The notes under the pieces: model-generated | The model's database searches: none | Told to the model about the DNA's origin: nothing | What the model saw: only the letters and a program-made list of their open reading frames with translations | Program-made: the position numbers and the translations under genes | In this document: positions 56,211 to 64,000 of the stretch, piece by piece | Numbering within the stretch: position 1 is the stretch's first letter | Layout: each line of letters starts with the position of its first letter | Origin: Acholeplasma equirhinis | Lineage (GTDB): Bacteria > Bacillota_I > Bacilli_A > Acholeplasmatales > Acholeplasmataceae | Assembly (NCBI RefSeq): GCF_017052655.1 | Contig: NZ_JAFIDC010000001.1 | Coordinates: 1,054,001 to 1,118,000 of the forward strand | Direction: 5' to 3' | Length of the DNA stretch: 64,000 nucleotides

Positions 56211-58226
56211 TTATAACCATTCAATTGGAATATAATATCCACCAACATAGATTAATACGAATACGTCTGTACCAGGGTACATACCGTCTTCACCCCATGT
56301 AGCAGAGTAAGCTTGCATAACCGCAACATTGATTTGTAATTCGCCTGCAAGTTCTGCAAGTGTTTCGAACATACCTTCTAAGTATTCATTTCCAGCAAGT
56401 TCAGCATCGTTTGCGATTAACTCGATTGAAAGTAAGTTATCGAAATCACCTGAACCATATTCAATTGCATCAAATGCAGTTTCATATAATTCGATGTATT
56501 CAACAACTTCATATAATGAACCTGTTTTACCAACGAATAATACAAGTGGAATATCTTCTTCTGTTAAAACAACAAAAGCTTCCATTGTATCAACACCATA
56601 TGCATCAGCATAGTCAGCTAATGTATAATCAGCATACCATTCAGCATAAATAGCTGTATCAGCAGTTTTTGATAAGAATGTTAATTCAGCTTCTGCTAAG
56701 AATGCATCAATTGCTTCTTGTGCAGTTGCAGCACCTGTTGGTTCTGGTTGTTCATCACCACCACCACCGTTGCCACCTGAACCGTCGCCATTTGACCACT
56801 TGAAGTTGTCAAATACAGCTTGTTGGTTACCAGCATCACCTACTGCATAAATTTTAACTTTAACAGTACCTGATAATGCTTGACCTGGATATACGAAAGT
56901 ATAAACATTTGCTTGAACGCCTGAACCTTCACCGAAGTTAGGTAATGCATAAGTTGTTGTTGTACCATTAGCAGTTACATCAACTTTATAAGTTCTGATT
57001 CTTCCACCAGTATAACCTTTACGATATTCAAATGAGAATCCAGCTAAACCATTAGTGAATGTACCTTCTAATGAAGATGGTTCATCTGAACGTCTTAATA
57101 ATACTGATTTACCACTAATTGCATAGTTACCATCAGTACCTTGAGCAGCATTCATTGCATGAACCCAATTCCATGTTACACCTTGTGCAGTGTATGAACC
57201 ATCACCATAATTTGCTCCTAATGCAGTTGCACCATCAAAAGTTTCAGTGAATGCATAATTTACAGGATTTGGATCGCCTGGGTTTGGATCTCCAGGATTT
57301 GGATCCCCAGGGTTAGGGTCGCCTGGATTTGGGTCACCAGGATTTGGATTTTCACCAGGTACGCCATAAACTTTCATGTTGTCAACAACCATACGAGCTG
57401 AGTTAGAAACTGCAGCATCAGATGCAAGTTGAGTACCATTTACGAAGAATCTAAATTCATGACCTTCTTGTAATTCATCTAATTCAAATGTTACAAATGA
57501 AGCTGAACTATTTTGTTGTAAGAAGTCAACTAGAGTTACCCAGTTAGCTCCAACTTTAACTTCGAATTTAGCTTCTGTCATTTGTTCAACGTCTAATTCA
57601 GACCACATTCTTTGTTCGAACTCAATCTTAGTAACTTCTTCAGCGAATACAAACACTAAGTAAGCACCAGTATCTGATTTAGATGAACCTGATAAGACTA
57701 GGCCTTCGCCACCTTGAGCAGTGTTAACTCTCTTCTTAGCTACTGGGAAGTTTGAGTTATTCACTTGGTTCTTTAAGTTACCAGTAGGTGCAGCGTCTGA
57801 ATAGCCGTGGCTTAATTCTGAACCATCAAAGATGAATGAATATAATAATTCACCTTCAACTTGAGATGCTTCTTTAGCTTTTACAACTACTTGGAATGTT
57901 TTATTCTTTTGTTTGCCATCTAAAGAAACAATAGCAGTCACCGATACTGTAACATCTTCATCTTTTCTAGTTACATTGGCATTTGTACCAGTAATAGAAA
58001 TAATTGATGGATTAGATGTTAACCATGTAATGGTTGCTCCATCGACTTCAGTTACAACTGTAAAGTTCTTAGTAACTGAGTCCTTGTTATCACCTTCTGC
58101 AAATGTGAGTTGTAGATTAGCTACAATTGTATCCAGTGGAGATGTTTCTTCTTCTACTGGAGTATCACACGCAATAAGGATAAACGAAATTAAAAATAAC
58201 GCGATAAAACTTAGTAATTTCTTCAT
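56211..58226 (-). CDS. Surface lipoprotein with Ig-like, carbohydrate-binding-like and PNPGD-repeat regions
   Basis: 671 residues from the ATG after AAGGAAG. Lipobox LIAC near residue 20. Then an Ig-like BIG_2-type domain (ITWLTSNPSIISITG), a beta-rich domain with VVDNMKVYG, a PNPGD linker (five repeats), a second beta-sandwich-like domain (FTETFDGATALG to VFDNFKWSNGD), a Gly-rich hinge and a C-terminal module (AQEAIDAFLAEAELTF onward) with a DUF4358-like character, uncertain. The paired domains resemble the jelly-roll parts of the neighbouring nuclease. Likely cell-surface binding. It lies next to the peptidase-PqqD-kinase operon but has its own promoter region. Confidence 0.72.
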   Translation of the reverse strand: MKKLLSFIALFLISFILIACDTPVEEETSPLDTIVANLQLTFAEGDNKDSVTKNFTVVTEVDGATITWLTSNPSIISITGTNANVTRKDEDVTVSVTAIVSLDGKQKNKTFQVVVKAKEASQVEGELLYSFIFDGSELSHGYSDAAPTGNLKNQVNNSNFPVAKKRVNTAQGGEGLVLSGSSKSDTGAYLVFVFAEEVTKIEFEQRMWSELDVEQMTEAKFEVKVGANWVTLVDFLQQNSSASFVTFELDELQEGHEFRFFVNGTQLASDAAVSNSARMVVDNMKVYGVPGENPNPGDPNPGDPNPGDPNPGDPNPGDPNPVNYAFTETFDGATALGANYGDGSYTAQGVTWNWVHAMNAAQGTDGNYAISGKSVLLRRSDEPSSLEGTFTNGLAGFSFEYRKGYTGGRIRTYKVDVTANGTTTTYALPNFGEGSGVQANVYTFVYPGQALSGTVKVKIYAVGDAGNQQAVFDNFKWSNGDGSGGNGGGGDEQPEPTGAATAQEAIDAFLAEAELTFLSKTADTAIYAEWYADYTLADYADAYGVDTMEAFVVLTEEDIPLVLFVGKTGSLYEVVEYIELYETAFDAIEYGSGDFDNLLSIELIANDAELAGNEYLEGMFETLAELAGELQINVAVMQAYSATWGEDGMYPGTDVFVLIYVGGYYIPIEWL
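57261..57350 (-). repeat. Tandem 15-bp repeats coding for PNPGD
   Basis: Five PNPGD units and a partial sixth with variable third bases, so the unit is old enough to have diverged. A flexible inter-domain linker; unit number may vary between strains by slippage. Confidence 0.9.
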
Positions 58227-58300
58227 TTTTACTTCCTTTTTTATTTTATTGTGTTTGTGATTATAATAACATACATTTATGTATTTTTTCACAAAAAAAT

Positions 58301-58322
58301 ATACAAGTTTTCACTTGTATAC
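58301..58322 (-). terminator. Terminator of the kinase-PqqD-peptidase operon
   Basis: TATACAAG/CTTGTATA 8-bp stem with a six-base loop, followed by seven T, directly after the peptidase stop codon. Confidence 0.88.
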
Positions 58323-58739
58323 TCATTTTCGAATTAATTTAAGTAAAACACGTCTCAAAGGTGTAAAAAATAGCCAAACTTTAACCTTAAAGTTATAGTT
58401 TTTAGAATTTTTTCCAGGTGTTTCAAACCTGATAACTTTTGCAAATATCTTATCCTTAGTTACAATCTCTTTTCGGAATGCACCATCACCGCGGATAACA
58501 TAGTTATCACCTTTGATTTTAATGATTCTATGAAGGATAATTTGTCCTTCATATTCAAATAAAACAACATCTAGTTTTTGATAACTTTCTGCCTTTTTTA
58601 AAGTAACAATTGTTTGATCATGTTTATAAAAGGGTAGCATTGAGTTACCCATGACTTTTAGTTCAACTTCTTGACCTAAGTTAAGATGTTCTTTTGCTAG
58701 ATTAAACAGTTCATTATTGTCTACTTTAACAGTCTTCAA
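58323..58739 (-). CDS. S24/S26-family signal-peptidase-like protein
   Basis: 138 residues. VMGNSMLPFYKHDQTIV (residues 29-45) matches the nucleophile motif GxSMxP, with Ser33; DVVLFEYEGQIILHRII places His70 where SipW-type peptidases have His rather than Lys; YVIRGDGAFRK gives Asp85. The C-terminal KVWLFFTPLRRVLLKLI may lie on the membrane. Such proteins cleave signal or leader peptides; here the context (PqqD-like and kinase-like genes) suggests leader cleavage of a small peptide. It follows the PqqD-like gene by four bases. Confidence 0.8.
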   Translation of the reverse strand: MKTVKVDNNELFNLAKEHLNLGQEVELKVMGNSMLPFYKHDQTIVTLKKAESYQKLDVVLFEYEGQIILHRIIKIKGDNYVIRGDGAFRKEIVTKDKIFAKVIRFETPGKNSKNYNFKVKVWLFFTPLRRVLLKLIRK

Positions 58740-58743
58740 AAAA

Positions 58744-59007
58744 TTACTCCATGATATTTCTTTCTTTTAAAATATTCACAAATTTTAAAACATCTGCAGC
58801 AGCAACTTCTGCTGATACATCATATTCATCAACGAGTTTTTTCGTTAAATCTTCTAATGAAATTTCTTCTTTTAAATTTTCAAATAAAAACTTTCCAGTT
58901 TCATTTAAAGTTAACATACCATGAAACTTAACTGCTTCTTGTCCAATAGGTACAACAATAAATTGATCTCCTACTGTTTTTAATACATATTCACTTTTGA
59001 CTTTCAT
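58744..59007 (-). CDS. PqqD-like (RRE-domain) protein
   Basis: 87 residues from the ATG at 59007, one base after the kinase-like stop, with GGAG upstream. MLTLNETGKFLFENL followed by SLEDLTKKLVDEYDVSAEVAAADVLKFVNILKE is the PqqD winged-helix pattern. PqqD-type domains bind the leader of ribosomal precursor peptides and hand them to modifying enzymes. The cluster lacks a radical-SAM, cyclase or YcaO gene; the only potential modifier in the operon is the HPr-kinase-like protein. Confidence 0.88.
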   Translation of the reverse strand: MKVKSEYVLKTVGDQFIVVPIGQEAVKFHGMLTLNETGKFLFENLKEEISLEDLTKKLVDEYDVSAEVAAADVLKFVNILKERNIME

Positions 59008-59008
59008 G

Positions 59009-59812
59009 TTATTCTCCATAGATTGCTTTTTTAATTTGTCTTGCAGCATTGAGTGATAATGATGCATCTAAATGGTAAATAGGAACTTGTTTTAAGATAA
59101 CTTCAAATAATTTAAGCATGTTATCCCATAACGCTTCTTCCGTAGGACGAAGCGTATTGGTTACTAAGTTCTTTAATGCTTCTTTTTGATCTAACTTTGT
59201 AACTTCATCTGTAATACCTTGTTGAAGGAATACGATAGCCTTTAATGGTAATTTCTTATTAGTATTTGAACTGTATTGTCCACTGAATGGTGCACCATAT
59301 ACAAAGATACCATCTTCATTAATTTCTAAAATAGGTTTATCATCATTAACCCAAGTGACATCATCACCAAAGAGTTGTTTCCACATTCTTGCATGCGTAG
59401 ACTTACCTGTTCCACTTGGTGCTGAGAATAATATAACATCACCTTTATATGATATAGCTGATCCATGAAGTGGTAACAATCCATGACGTTGTGCAAGTTC
59501 TAAGAATACCATACCAGTATAGACATATTCAGCAGTTGCAACATCTTGGAAAGTATCTTCATCTATCCAGATTTCTATATTCTTATAACCTTCATCATAA
59601 GTCATGTATGATTTTAATCCAGATACACTCTTAGAGAAGATTCGATACATACCTGATTGAGGCATGTCTAGTGTTTCTTTATATTTAACAACAATGGTAT
59701 GATCTACAGGTTCATCACCATCATAACGATACGCTTCTATGTTGTTTTTAAAATACTTGTCGTAGGTATATTCAAACGCTATTTTGATACCTGCTATTAA
59801 ATACTTATTCAT
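59009..59812 (-). CDS. HPr-kinase-like P-loop protein
   Basis: 267 residues. HGSAI (116-120), the P-loop APSGTGKST (131-139) and WVNDDKPIL (154-162) match the HPr kinase/phosphorylase core. The N-terminal 110 residues are not the usual HPrK domain. Proteins of this kind occur beside PqqD-like and peptidase genes; in some lasso-peptide clusters the relative phosphorylates a precursor serine. Here the 40-residue peptide holds serines at 2, 24 and 28. The true HPr regulator role is less likely, given the missing N-terminal domain and the context. It has an extended -10 TGTTATAAT upstream. Confidence 0.8.
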   Translation of the reverse strand: MNKYLIAGIKIAFEYTYDKYFKNNIEAYRYDGDEPVDHTIVVKYKETLDMPQSGMYRIFSKSVSGLKSYMTYDEGYKNIEIWIDEDTFQDVATAEYVYTGMVFLELAQRHGLLPLHGSAISYKGDVILFSAPSGTGKSTHARMWKQLFGDDVTWVNDDKPILEINEDGIFVYGAPFSGQYSSNTNKKLPLKAIVFLQQGITDEVTKLDQKEALKNLVTNTLRPTEEALWDNMLKLFEVILKQVPIYHLDASLSLNAARQIKKAIYGE

Positions 59813-59902
59813 ATAGTCACCCACTTCTTTCTATATCAATTATAACATTTTAAGAATGTGAAAGATAATTAAAATTATTGTGCCAATTAACATGATAACT
59901 GA

Positions 59903-60766
59903 TTACTTTTTAAATCGTTCACGAATGTATGTTTCCAAATCTTTTTCATTATCAAACTTATTTCTATTAACTTGTTTTTCAAACAATTTTATGAATACTG
60001 GTATTATGATTGCTGTAAAAAGCATTTGTATTACTGAAACATTTCGATAGAATTGTTCTTTTAATAATTGATAATCATCAATATTGATATTTTGTAAGTA
60101 GATGATTCCTAATATTCCCGAAACTATAAATACAAATACTAACTCGATTAAAGTAATCGATATCTTTTTATTAAATATTATTATTAATCTCTTAATTAAA
60201 AAGTAACTGTTGGTTGCTAAAAGACTTAAAAATAAAACCGCAATTAAGTTTGCGAAAAACACATGATACCAAATATCATTACTTAAAAAGGAATAGATTA
60301 TATTATCTAGATTAATAAAATAATTTTGACTATCTAACAAATACAATTGGAAAAAAAACATAATAGTTATTCCTTCATTTAAAAAGAAATTGATTGGGAA
60401 TTTTATTTTTTTATTTTTTGTGTATTGATACAATAATATCAATGGAATTAATGATAATAAAGTATGCAAAATACTAAACCACAGTAATGAAGTATTTATA
60501 TTTGTAGTGAATAATAGAATTATCGGTACCCAAATCCAAGAAGTAACTGCAGCCAAATATATCGCACCTATAAGTATCAAAAAAATAAGCCCACCCCAAC
60601 CATATTTTTTTATGGTGGACTCATTTTTCCTTGCTGTTTCATTCCCTAACAATCTCATTTGTTTAAAGTATTCTCTAACTTTTTTGCTAGAAATATTAAA
60701 AATAACTTGAGAAATAAAAACTATAAAATTAAGAATAAACAATATATAAAACCATATATTTAGCAT
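59903..60766 (-). CDS. Membrane protein of unknown function (partner of the HEPN gene)
   Basis: 287 residues with about six or seven hydrophobic helices (near 4-24, 52-86, 92-112, 120-140, 165-195, 205-230, 245-262) and a charged C-terminal tail NKFDNEKDLETYIRERFKK. No family is recognised. It lies 24 bases after the HEPN-motif gene, on the same strand, so they are probably co-expressed. AT-rich even compared with its neighbours, as is the HEPN gene. Confidence 0.65.
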   Translation of the reverse strand: MLNIWFYILFILNFIVFISQVIFNISSKKVREYFKQMRLLGNETARKNESTIKKYGWGGLIFLILIGAIYLAAVTSWIWVPIILLFTTNINTSLLWFSILHTLLSLIPLILLYQYTKNKKIKFPINFFLNEGITIMFFFQLYLLDSQNYFINLDNIIYSFLSNDIWYHVFFANLIAVLFLSLLATNSYFLIKRLIIIFNKKISITLIELVFVFIVSGILGIIYLQNINIDDYQLLKEQFYRNVSVIQMLFTAIIIPVFIKLFEKQVNRNKFDNEKDLETYIRERFKK

Positions 60767-60790
60767 CTAATCACCAATTCTCTCGTTTAT

Positions 60791-61246
60791 TTAAATTAAA
60801 ATGACTTTCATCAAACTGCTCCAATTTTCAAAATCCTTCGCATAATTATCGACTAGTATCATCCATTTTTCATCATTTGGTAAGTCATACTTATTCAGTA
60901 AGAAATTATAAAGTTCTATTAAAATATCAAATATCTCAACAAAGGTATATTCCACACTTTTATCTGATTCCACATGTGATACTGTATTTCTAGACTTAAT
61001 TATTTTGCCCCATTTTTTATTGCTTAATCCAATTTTTCCATATAACTCATGGATTTTTCTTGCCGATATGACACTTAGTTGAAAAGCCGATTGTAACAGA
61101 ATAATAAAAGATGGATGTTTATCAATAAATTCTTTTCCTCTTTCAATACCGTATAAGTTTAAATTCTTTTCATATTGCGAATAGATAAATCTAGTTTGTA
61201 TAAATAAGATTAGGAAATCTAATTCCGTCATACTAATATTTTCCAT
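60791..61246 (-). CDS. Small helical protein with a HEPN-type RNxxxH motif
   Basis: 151 residues, almost wholly helical. KSRNTVSHVESDK near residues 83-95 contains RNTVSH, the R-(N/D)-x(3)-H arrangement of HEPN ribonucleases found in toxin-antitoxin, abortive-infection and defence proteins. No nucleotidyltransferase antitoxin gene lies beside it; its co-directional neighbour is a membrane protein. It has its own TATAAT and GAGGG upstream, after the nusG terminator. The motif is short, so the family call is tentative. Confidence 0.5.
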   Translation of the reverse strand: MENISMTELDFLILFIQTRFIYSQYEKNLNLYGIERGKEFIDKHPSFIILLQSAFQLSVISARKIHELYGKIGLSNKKWGKIIKSRNTVSHVESDKSVEYTFVEIFDILIELYNFLLNKYDLPNDEKWMILVDNYAKDFENWSSLMKVILI

Positions 61247-61304
61247 ATATACTTTCCCTCTAATGTTTAATTAAATTATACCATTCTACAAAATTCCAAC
61301 AAAA

Positions 61305-61327
61305 AACCACACCTTTTCAGTGTGGTT
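61305..61327 (-). terminator. Terminator of the sigH-rpmG-secE-nusG group
   Basis: AACCACAC/GTGTGGTT 8-bp stem followed by TTTTTT on the minus strand, right after nusG. It separates the core operon from the island. Confidence 0.92.
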
Positions 61328-61335
61328 TATCTCTT

Positions 61336-61881
61336 TTAAATTTCTTTAAATTGGTTGAAATCAATTTCAGTTGGGGTTGCTCTTCCGAAGAAGTCAATGT
61401 CCACAATTAATTTCTCTTGATCGTTATCTACTGCTGATACAACACCTGATTGACCTTCAAATGCACCAGAGATGATTTGAACTTGTTTACCAATAAGGTA
61501 ATCATAGTTAGGTTTAGACATAATACCAACTTTTAGAAGAATTGGTTTGATTTCTTCTTCTAATAATGGAACTGGTTTTGTACCACCACCAGATGAACCT
61601 AGGAAACCTGTAACACGTGGTGTATTACGTACAACGAACCATGAGTCATCTGTAACAATCATTTCAACAAAGACATATCCAGGATAGATTTGACGAATCT
61701 TTTCTTTATCCTTACCGTCTTTTGTTTTTTCAATATATTTTTCTTCTGGCACGATGATTTGATAAATGAAATCTTGCATGCCCATTGAATCAACACGTCT
61801 AGCTAAGTCTTCTTTAACAGCATTTTCATAGCCAGAATACGTTTGGATGACGTACCAACGTTTTCTTGGAGCTTGAGCCAT
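61336..61881 (-). CDS. nusG: Transcription termination/antitermination protein NusG
   Basis: 181 residues: the N-terminal NGN domain (KRWYVIQTYSGYENAVKEDL, YPGYVFVEM, RNTPRVTGFLG) and the C-terminal KOW domain (GKQVQIISGAFEGQSGVV). It binds RNA polymerase and couples it to ribosomes or Rho. The start overlaps the secE stop (TAATG). Confidence 0.97.
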   Translation of the reverse strand: MAQAPRKRWYVIQTYSGYENAVKEDLARRVDSMGMQDFIYQIIVPEEKYIEKTKDGKDKEKIRQIYPGYVFVEMIVTDDSWFVVRNTPRVTGFLGSSGGGTKPVPLLEEEIKPILLKVGIMSKPNYDYLIGKQVQIISGAFEGQSGVVSAVDNDQEKLIVDIDFFGRATPTEIDFNQFKEI

Positions 61882-62300
61882 TATCCTAATACCTGAATCA
61901 ATCTAATCATTGTCGCGTCAATCACTGATACGAATACAGTAAAGATTAATACGAAGATGATGACACGGATTGCATTATCAGCGAAATCATACCATCCAGC
62001 CCATGAAATTTTTCTTAATTCTGGGAATGCTGGTAAGAAGAATGGATAGATGACAAGTGATAAACCAAGGATCGCAATGACAAGTACTGTCCATGCGAAG
62101 ATCATATCATTAGGTGAACCACCTAATACTGGGAAATCTTCTGGAATATGGAACCCTTGTACACGTCCAATGATCATAACTGCTAATGCAGCAGTGATTG
62201 TTGCTAACACACCTAAGATTAAAGATTCACCTTTATACTCAGTTGTTAGAATTTCTAATAACTTATTTGATGGTTGAGCTTCTTTTTGTTTAATAGCCAT
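61881..62300 (-). CDS. secE: Protein translocase subunit SecE, extended form
   Basis: 139 residues; the C-terminal part FFLPAFPELRKISWAGWYDFADNAIRVIIFVLIFTVFVSVID is the conserved SecE amphipathic helix and membrane segment. Two extra hydrophobic helices precede it (about 26-46 and 68-90), so it has three membrane segments like E. coli SecE rather than the single one of Bacillus. It lies between rpmG and nusG, the conserved order. Confidence 0.93.
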   Translation of the reverse strand: MAIKQKEAQPSNKLLEILTTEYKGESLILGVLATITAALAVMIIGRVQGFHIPEDFPVLGGSPNDMIFAWTVLVIAILGLSLVIYPFFLPAFPELRKISWAGWYDFADNAIRVIIFVLIFTVFVSVIDATMIRLIQVLG

Positions 62301-62313
62301 AGTCTATATACTC

Positions 62314-62463
62314 CTATTTACTTTCTTTATGTAGTGTATGTTTATTACATTTTGGACAGTGACGATTGAATTGCAATCTGTCTTTTGTTGTCGCTTTATT
62401 TTTGGTAGTTGTGTAGTTTCTTGATAAACATTCGCTACAAACTAAAATTATTTTTTCTCTCAT
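62314..62463 (-). CDS. rpmG: 50S ribosomal protein L33
   Basis: 49 residues from [19 protein letters not shown]; the four cysteines in CSEC and CPKC show the zinc-binding form. The open frame extends upstream, but those residues lie over a strong hairpin-like leader and are not L33. The zinc form is usual where iron and zinc storage on ribosomes occurs. Confidence 0.95.
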   Translation of the reverse strand: MREKIILVCSECLSRNYTTTKNKATTKDRLQFNRHCPKCNKHTLHKESK

Positions 62464-62602
62464 TAAAAAACCACCCTTTGTAGTGGTCTTGTGATGTACT
62501 CTTATTGTACAACACTTATCCACTTTAAGTCAATGCTAAATCATTATATCATACTTAAGTATGTAATTTAAGAGTAAATTAAAATTTCTTTGATTACACA
62601 CA

Positions 62603-63118
62603 TTATTTTAGAATATTTTCGTTTTGTTCTTTCACTTTTATCTTAATTCTGTGTATTGCATTCCTTACAGACTTAAGATCTTTAGCTAAGTTTTCTGCAA
62701 TTGTTTCATCTGTTAAATGTTCTATATATTTAAGTTTATAAACCTCTTTTTCAAACGCACCAAACTCAATATCTTCTGCTAAATTATCAAACTCAGGCAT
62801 ATAGGTATCTTCAATTAATTCTACTTGATCGATTAAGACATATTTAGGTGTTTTATCTTTTAAGATAATAAATCTTCTAAATAGAATCATTTCATAGAAC
62901 TTAGTGAAGGTTTTTCCAACCTCAGGTTTAAAGACTTCGATCGCGTGTAATAGGAGTAAAATTGCTTCTTGATAAAAATCTTCTTGATCTTGTGTTTTAA
63001 CATAAAATTTATAGATATTTTTATAAATAAGGGGGCGGTATTTATCAATGATTTCTTGCAAAACCGAATCCTCCTTATTTTGTTTGTATAAGTAGATTAG
63101 TTCGTAATCATTGACCAT
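62603..63118 (-). CDS. Sigma-70 family factor, SigH-like
   Basis: 171 residues. Region 2 is seen in LLQEI-like IIDKYRPLIYKNIYKFYVKTQDQEDFYQEAILLLLHAIEVFKP (DNA melting and core binding); region 4 in FEKEVYKLKYIEHLTDETIAENLAKDLKSVRNAIHRIKIKVKE (helix-turn-helix). It takes the place of sigH in the Bacillus order rlmB-yacP-sigH-rpmG-secE-nusG, with yacP missing. Its targets are unknown; in Mollicutes alternative sigma factors are few, so this is a notable regulator. Confidence 0.87.
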   Translation of the reverse strand: MVNDYELIYLYKQNKEDSVLQEIIDKYRPLIYKNIYKFYVKTQDQEDFYQEAILLLLHAIEVFKPEVGKTFTKFYEMILFRRFIILKDKTPKYVLIDQVELIEDTYMPEFDNLAEDIEFGAFEKEVYKLKYIEHLTDETIAENLAKDLKSVRNAIHRIKIKVKEQNENILK

Positions 63119-63145
63119 GATAGCCGCCCCGCTTTATTTATTTTT

Positions 63146-63841
63146 TTAATTTATAAGTTCATATAACATCAGTGCACATGCAACTGATACGTTAAGTGAG
63201 TTTACTTTACCCTTCATAGGAATAGATACTAAAAGGTCACAACCTTTTTTAACGAGTGTACGAAGACCTTCACCTTCGTTGCCCATCACAATAACTAGTG
63301 GTACATCCTTTGGCATATTTTTATACGACTCTGTTGCCTCACCTGCAGTACCTACAATGGTAAAACCTTCTTCTTTAAGTTCTAACATTGCTTGATATAA
63401 ATTACCTACTAAGATCATCTTCACATGTTCAATTGCACCAGATGATGTTTTAGCAACAATACCTGTTAAAGGTACTTGGTGTTTTTTAGATACAATGACA
63501 CCATCAATCGCTGTTGCTTCAACAGAACGCAAGATTGCACCAAGGTTTTGTGGGTCTTGAATTTCATCAAGCATCAAGAACACTTGGCGTTTTGATCTGT
63601 CTAATACTTCATTTAAGTCAACATATTGGTAAGCTTTTGCATCCGCAACAACGCCATTATGTACACCATTTTGAGTTAAGTTATTGAGTTCGCCTTTATT
63701 GACTTTCTTATATGAAATATTGTTGTTTGTTAAAAATTCTAAGAATTTGATATCTTGGAATTTTTCATCCACATACATTGTATATATGGGCCTTTTATTT
63801 AAGACTGCTTCTCTTATGACGTTTTTTCCATAAATTATCAT
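63146..63841 (-). CDS. rlmB: 23S rRNA (guanosine-2'-O)-methyltransferase RlmB
   Basis: 231 residues of the TrmH/SpoU class. IIYGKNVIREAVLNKRPI is the N-terminal substrate-binding part; LMLDEIQDPQNLGAILRSVEATAIDGVI, VIVMGNEGEGLRTLV and MKGKVNSLNVSVACALMLYE are the three SpoU motifs that form the SAM knot. It methylates G2251 of 23S rRNA. Confidence 0.95.
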   Translation of the reverse strand: MIIYGKNVIREAVLNKRPIYTMYVDEKFQDIKFLEFLTNNNISYKKVNKGELNNLTQNGVHNGVVADAKAYQYVDLNEVLDRSKRQVFLMLDEIQDPQNLGAILRSVEATAIDGVIVSKKHQVPLTGIVAKTSSGAIEHVKMILVGNLYQAMLELKEEGFTIVGTAGEATESYKNMPKDVPLVIVMGNEGEGLRTLVKKGCDLLVSIPMKGKVNSLNVSVACALMLYELIN

Positions 63842-63862
63842 TTTTATAAAGCCTTTCTTGAT

Positions 63863-63887
63863 AAAAGCGCGTCTATATCGCGCTTTT
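63863..63887 (-). terminator. Terminator of the gene running off the right edge
   Basis: AAAAGCGCG/CGCGCTTTT 9-bp stem with a seven-base loop, five bases after the stop codon at 63892. Confidence 0.9.
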
Positions 63888-63891
63888 AATT

Positions 63892-64000
63892 TTATTTCAT
63901 ATCAGAGATGACGTTAACTGTCTTTCTTGCAACTGCTTTTAACCACTTGAGTAAATTCGTTAAGATAAACATCATTGGATAAGATGAATAGATTAGGACA
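63892..64000 (-). CDS. C-terminal end of an unidentified protein
   Basis: The last 35 codons read VLIYSSYPMMFILTNLLKW... and end VNVISDMK before TAA. The segment has a hydrophobic stretch followed by a basic amphipathic part, suggestive of a membrane protein end. The rest lies outside the window, so no function can be given; the neighbouring order in Bacillus would put cysS-mrnC upstream of rlmB, but this tail does not look like either. Confidence 0.55.
   Translation of the reverse strand, partial: VLIYSSYPMMFILTNLLKWLKAVARKTVNVISDMK

Noticed and set aside
57261-57350. CRISPR-like array
   Set aside because: The repeats are contiguous 15-bp coding units without spacers and lie in frame in a lipoprotein gene.

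Overview
The window reads as a low-GC Firmicute-derived mollicute of the Acholeplasma type. Core genes keep Bacillus-like neighbourhoods (rpsF-ssb-rpsR, gdpP-rplI-dnaB, rlmB-sigH-rpmG-secE-nusG, rplKAJL-rsmC-rpoBC, rpsL-rpsG-fusA-tuf). UGA is used as a stop (for example at the end of the DAHP synthase gene), so the standard bacterial code applies, unlike Mycoplasma. There is no tRNA, rRNA or CRISPR array. Almost everything is on the minus strand; the exceptions start near 5636, 11153, 18647, 45982 and 49982.

Region 1-11 kb: an aromatic amino-acid operon (DAHP synthase, prephenate dehydrogenase, start of 3-dehydroquinate synthase) preceded by a promoter, a 14-residue leader peptide with five consecutive tyrosine codons, competing hairpins and a terminator, which together look like ribosome-mediated attenuation. 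Then come degV, mscL, a HAD phosphatase, rlmH, a YycJ-like hydrolase, a very large PrsA-like lipoprotein, yhaM and cca. 11-25 kb: yigZ, upp, rpiB, typA, tsaC-prmC-prfA, split chromate transporters, dps, a first IS200-type element, dnaB, a GdpP-ribosomal protein L9 fusion, and rpsF-ssb-rpsR. 25-32 kb: pncC, a lipoprotein serine protease beside a pseudoprotease paralogue, tatD, tuf, fusA, rpsG, rpsL.

Region 32-46 kb: a small insert (glyoxalase-fold and acetyltransferase genes, a candidate structured RNA with its own promoter and terminator, two membrane proteins) separates rpsL from rpoC. The RNA polymerase beta-prime subunit carries an N-terminal extension of about 165 residues holding two domains that resemble the alpha-subunit C-terminal domain. 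rpoB, rsmC-like, rplL, rplJ with an L10 leader, rplA and rplK follow.

Region 45.8-61.3 kb: an accessory island of about 15.5 kb sits between rplK and nusG, genes normally adjacent. It holds surface lipoproteins, two endonuclease I-type secreted proteins (one split by an apparent frameshift), a second IS200-type copy lacking its start codon, a HEPN-motif protein with a membrane partner, and a set that looks like a small peptide-maturation system: an HPr-kinase-like protein, a PqqD-like peptide-binding protein, an S26-type signal peptidase and, farther downstream, a 40-residue peptide translationally coupled to the large secreted nuclease. This set and the RpoC fusion are the least familiar parts of the window. 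61.3-64 kb: nusG, secE, rpmG, sigH-like and rlmB, then the end of an unidentified gene.
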